Below, one piece after another: positions 60,938 through 64,000 of a stretch of 64,000 bases of DNA. The notes under the pieces were generated by a model, which worked only from the letters and a program-made list of their open reading frames with translations, made no database searches and was not told the origin of the DNA. Position numbers and translations under genes: made by a program. How positions within the stretch are numbered: the first letter of the stretch is position 1; each line of letters begins with the position of its first letter. Source of the DNA: Aquimarina sp. AU474 (lineage in GTDB: Bacteria > Bacteroidota > Bacteroidia > Flavobacteriales > Flavobacteriaceae); assembly GCF_900312815.1 (NCBI RefSeq), contig NZ_OMPE01000007.1:558001-622000 (forward strand), given 5' to 3'.

Positions 60938-61480
60938 ATGAAAAAATCAGCTTTATTAATTTTAGCTGCAATTTTTGTAATTGGAATACAAAGTTGCTCT
61001 ATAGACAAACAAGAAGAAATCGCGCCGCAAGATTTCTCTATTACTAAGGAGGACTCCTTAGACAAAAATGGTTTCCCATTGTGTTTTAAAACAGTATATA
61101 TGTTTTATGGCAACATGAGTCCTATAAATAGACGAACATTTAAACGTCTAGCGAAGGATACTTGGTATTCTAATCAGACAGTAACAATTGTTGAGTCATT
61201 GTGTCCTAATGTCGAGATATGGACTATATCCTGTAGCAATAGAACAGGGTATGCGAAAAGTGAAGGTGAGGACCCTGAGACTGTTGAAGTAGAAGACAGT
61301 TTAATACTTGGTTCGGGTGATGCGCCTCCAGCTCCTTTCCTCACTAATACTCCTAGATATGTAGAAGGTGGTTTTAATTTTAATGCATGCGTCACAGGTA
61401 TCGAAGATCCTATTATTATAATACCAGATGATGATAACCCACATAACACACCGGGATCACCTATAAGAAATATTAAGTAA
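60938..61480 (+). CDS. exported lipoprotein (180 aa), unknown family
   Basis: A 180-residue lipoprotein with Cys20 in IQSC (IGIQSCS). The mature part contains a paired Cys pattern (LCFKTVYMFYGN, ESLCPNVEIWTISC, NFNACVTG) and a proline/aspartate-rich end (IIIIPDDDNPHNTPGSP). A SPINRRTFKRLAKDT helix is basic. I do not recognise a family. It lies between the divergent ECF sigma gene and the CHAT gene, 65 bases ahead of the latter and on the same strand, so it may be part of the same regulon. Confidence 0.7.
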   Translation: MKKSALLILAAIFVIGIQSCSIDKQEEIAPQDFSITKEDSLDKNGFPLCFKTVYMFYGNMSPINRRTFKRLAKDTWYSNQTVTIVESLCPNVEIWTISCSNRTGYAKSEGEDPETVEVEDSLILGSGDAPPAPFLTNTPRYVEGGFNFNACVTGIEDPIIIIPDDDNPHNTPGSPIRNIK

Positions 61481-61545
61481 TTAAAATTTTATTATTTTAG
61501 GTTTATCAATTCTCATTATTACTTAATCCTAACCCTTGGTACAAT

Positions 61546-64000
61546 ATGGGAACATATAAATTGTTAAAATTTCTATTATTATATTTCCTGATTCATAATT
61601 GTATGGGTCAGGAAATATCTTTTGCATTAGATTCTATTCATCAATTAGAGGGCTCTGATTATGAAAAACTTGTCTTGTATCAAGATCTTCTGGATACATA
61701 CGAACAAAATAAAGATTACACACAATTAGGGCATGATGCACATCAATTAGCCAAATGGATACATTCTGAAAAAAAATGGACTCCCGCTATTGACATAGCT
61801 CAAACTGCCTATAAGGCAAGAGAAAAAGCAATTCCTTTTCATCCAGAAAACTTAAAACGTAGTTATTATAATTATGCTAATTTTCATAGAAGGATTGGCA
61901 AATACACCATAGCTATTCGTTATTTCAGAAAAATGCTCGAAGTAAAAGAATCTGATTTTTTTCATGCCAGAGCATATGGCTTGATTGGCAAGAGCTATAC
62001 GGCAATTGGAGATCCATATCAAGCTCTAGAAAATCAATTACAAGCTTTTAAATATTTTGATCCGGTAAAGGACAAAGTATTGATTATATCTAATCATATT
62101 AACACAAGTATCACCTATAGCAACAAAAGAACTCAAAAAAATTTTGACAAAGCTATCTCACACTTATTAACAGCGGATTCTTTAATTAGTACCATTAAAA
62201 ATCCTAGCAAACATGAACTATATGCAATTAACAATAACTTGGGAGGTATGTATTATCAAAAAATTGGCAAAGAAAATGATATTAAAGCTATTGCTTATTT
62301 TGAAAAAGCCCTAGAACTTGCCAAGGAAATGAAAATTAATAAAAATCTGGCCCAAATTAATTTAAACTTAGGTACAGTGTATAGCGCATCCGATATGAGC
62401 GTTGCAAACACCTATCTAAAAAAAGCTTTAACCTATACTACTAACAAAAAAGCGAATTATTTAATCCCCGAAATCTATACGGAATTTGGCGCGATAGCTT
62501 GTGCTAAAAAAGAATACCAAAAAGCCTTAGAATATTATACAAAATCGTTTTTACATTATTTTAATATAGAAACTGATGATATACATTGGTTACCCTCAAA
62601 AAAAGAATTAGCTAATATCAACGACAAAACTCTTGTTTTTGAGCTATTAAAAAGAAAACTAGAAGCATATCTTGCACAAGGTAAAAAAGGAAATAACAAT
62701 ACTGCATATACAAATGCCATAAGAACCGTAAAAACAAGTAGTGATTTGGTAGACCTTATCATGAGGGAAAATCTTTCGAATAGATCCAAGTTATATTGGA
62801 AAACCATAGCCTCTCAAATTTATATATCGGGAATTGAAGCATGTTACCAAGTACAGAATCTTGAAGATGCTTTTTATTTTATGGAAAAAAACAAAGCCTT
62901 ATTACTCACGCAAGAAATCTCTAAAAAGAAAACAAATACCCCTGAAGAAATTCTTGAACACGAGAAAAAAATTGAAAAAGAAATCATTCATCTTCAAAAA
63001 ATATTTCGTAACATTTCTGATATCAAAAAAGATTCGATATCAGATCTAATACTTACACAAAAAAATGAGCTACAACAATTTAAAGATTCTTTATCTAAGC
63101 AATATCCTGTATATTTTTCGTCTGTCCTTAATCCTAAAACAATATCGTATTCGCAATTAGAAGTAAAAAATAACGAAGTAATTATAGAATACACCATGAC
63201 CGAAACAGTCGCTCGTGTTGTACCAAATGCTTACGGAATGGTCATATCCAAAGATCACCAAATACTTTTTAAACTTACAGATAATCAAAAACTCTTAGAC
63301 AACATTTATAGTTTAAGAACGCTATTAAACACTCCTTTTAAAAGTATAGAAGATATTACAACTTATAAAAATACAGCACATGAATTGTTCACCACTCTTT
63401 TTCCTGAACAAATAAGAGATTATCTTACAAATAAAAAAGTGACCATTATAGCAGATCACATGCTTAGTTTTATCCCTTTTGAAGCACTTGTTACTAATAT
63501 AGATATGGGAACCTATTTGATAGAAGATTGTGAAATAAACTACACCTATTCATTATCGTTTCAAAAAGAAAATGCAAATATTACCAGGCAAACAGACTAT
63601 GATTTTTTGGGCATAGCACCAGTACAATTTAAAAATGGATTAGTACAGCTAAGCAAAAGTGAAAAAGAAATCAATACAGCCAAAACTTATTATACAGGCT
63701 CTATATTAGTTGGAGAAACAGCTACAAAAGAAAACTTTATCAAACAGGCATCAAATTATAAAATTTTACATTTGGCCACCCATGCAAATGCATCGGATAC
63801 TATAACTCCTTGGATTGCATTTCATGATTCGAAATTAATCCCTGAAGAATTTAACACATTCGAAAACAATGCCGAATTAGTTATACTTAGTGCCTGTAAT
63901 ACGTCATTAGGAGAATTACAAAAAGGTGAAGGAGTACTTAGTCTAGCCAGGGGGTTTTTTAAATCTGGTGCCAATACTGTAATCCCTTCATTATGGAGTA
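61546..64000 (+). CDS. TPR-CHAT domain protein, 3' end outside window
   Basis: An open frame of 818 codons begins at the ATG 61546 and runs off the window. A signal peptide (to about residue 22, HNCMGQ) is followed by TPR units (about 40-330, for example AIAYFEKALELAKEM), a helical coiled region (about 430-530), and a CHAT (caspase-like) domain whose catalytic pair is His746 in ATHANAS and Cys784 in SACNTS. The sequence ends just after ARGFFKSGANTVIPSLW. CHAT domains are C14-like proteases. It is the target-side gene of a sigma/anti-sigma/lipoprotein locus. Confidence 0.92.
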   Translation, partial: MGTYKLLKFLLLYFLIHNCMGQEISFALDSIHQLEGSDYEKLVLYQDLLDTYEQNKDYTQLGHDAHQLAKWIHSEKKWTPAIDIAQTAYKAREKAIPFHPENLKRSYYNYANFHRRIGKYTIAIRYFRKMLEVKESDFFHARAYGLIGKSYTAIGDPYQALENQLQAFKYFDPVKDKVLIISNHINTSITYSNKRTQKNFDKAISHLLTADSLISTIKNPSKHELYAINNNLGGMYYQKIGKENDIKAIAYFEKALELAKEMKINKNLAQINLNLGTVYSASDMSVANTYLKKALTYTTNKKANYLIPEIYTEFGAIACAKKEYQKALEYYTKSFLHYFNIETDDIHWLPSKKELANINDKTLVFELLKRKLEAYLAQGKKGNNNTAYTNAIRTVKTSSDLVDLIMRENLSNRSKLYWKTIASQIYISGIEACYQVQNLEDAFYFMEKNKALLLTQEISKKKTNTPEEILEHEKKIEKEIIHLQKIFRNISDIKKDSISDLILTQKNELQQFKDSLSKQYPVYFSSVLNPKTISYSQLEVKNNEVIIEYTMTETVARVVPNAYGMVISKDHQILFKLTDNQKLLDNIYSLRTLLNTPFKSIEDITTYKNTAHELFTTLFPEQIRDYLTNKKVTIIADHMLSFIPFEALVTNIDMGTYLIEDCEINYTYSLSFQKENANITRQTDYDFLGIAPVQFKNGLVQLSKSEKEINTAKTYYTGSILVGETATKENFIKQASNYKILHLATHANASDTITPWIAFHDSKLIPEEFNTFENNAELVILSACNTSLGELQKGEGVLSLARGFFKSGANTVIPSLWS

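Overview
The window is a chromosomal segment from a marine-type Bacteroidota, most likely a Flavobacteriaceae such as an Aquimarina-like genus (inference). The grounds are AT-rich DNA, -7 boxes of the TAnnTTTG type in place of sigma70 boxes, A-rich translation starts without Shine-Dalgarno sites, many SpII lipoproteins ending their signal in 'SC', a carotenoid operon, and families typical of the phylum (DUF4856, DUF3570, DUF1573, PUR/DUF3276, long NusB, TPR-AraC regulators). No rRNA, tRNA, CRISPR array or transposase was seen.

Layout. 1-2.0 kb: carotenoid genes crtI (3' part), crtB and crtZ. 2.0-7.6 kb: TlpA-like thioredoxin, a repeat lipoprotein, a Crp/Fnr regulator, aconitase and a small helical secreted protein. 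7.7-12.9 kb: an envelope operon of three parvulin/SurA-like proteins followed by a MoxR ATPase. 13-17 kb: SRPBCC protein, an OmpH/Skp chaperone, guaB and a PAP2 phosphatase. 17.1-19.3 kb: a gene-poor island of orphan small genes, paired palindromes and one strongly structured RNA candidate. 19.3-25.7 kb: an ECF42-type sigma factor with two DGPF/YCII proteins and an AHSA1 protein, then small stress-type enzymes ending in an AraC-MGMT protein. 25.8-28.8 kb: thioredoxin, ApbE, DUF4266 and DUF3570. 29-30.4 kb: a Cys/Lys-rich mini-protein, ferritin and a PAS protein. 30.6-38.3 kb: TonB receptor, HTTM protein, imelysin lipoprotein and DUF4856 lipoprotein (probably metal acquisition), then a haem-binding cytochrome-like protein and HMG-CoA lyase. 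38.6-42.3 kb: three small peptides with double-glycine leaders around a TPR-transmembrane-AraC regulator, plus a DUF4214 lipoprotein. 42.4-60 kb: mostly housekeeping (LysE exporter, pyrD, pepT, yajC, DUF1573, nusB, amino-acid dehydrogenase, ABC transporter, PUR protein, M14 peptidase, hydrolases, cyclophilin-FKBP fusion). 59.5-64 kb: ECF sigma and TPR anti-sigma-like gene, divergent from a small lipoprotein and a TPR-CHAT protein cut by the window end.

How the genes work together. The most interesting region is 38.6-42.3 kb: three different precursor-like peptides ending in a GG cleavage site, a membrane TPR-AraC regulator and a family of palindromes sharing GTCTGGTTTC. It looks like an uncharacterised secreted-peptide or signalling module whose exporter lies elsewhere. 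Secondary candidates are the nested-stem RNA at 17.7 kb, the mini-protein at 29.0 kb (a good promoter and a terminator define it as its own unit), the thioredoxin-ApbE-DUF4266-DUF3570 operon, and the sigma/anti-sigma/CHAT locus.

Limits. All calls come from reading the sequence and from family memory; no database or folding program was run. Functions given for DUF families are inference.
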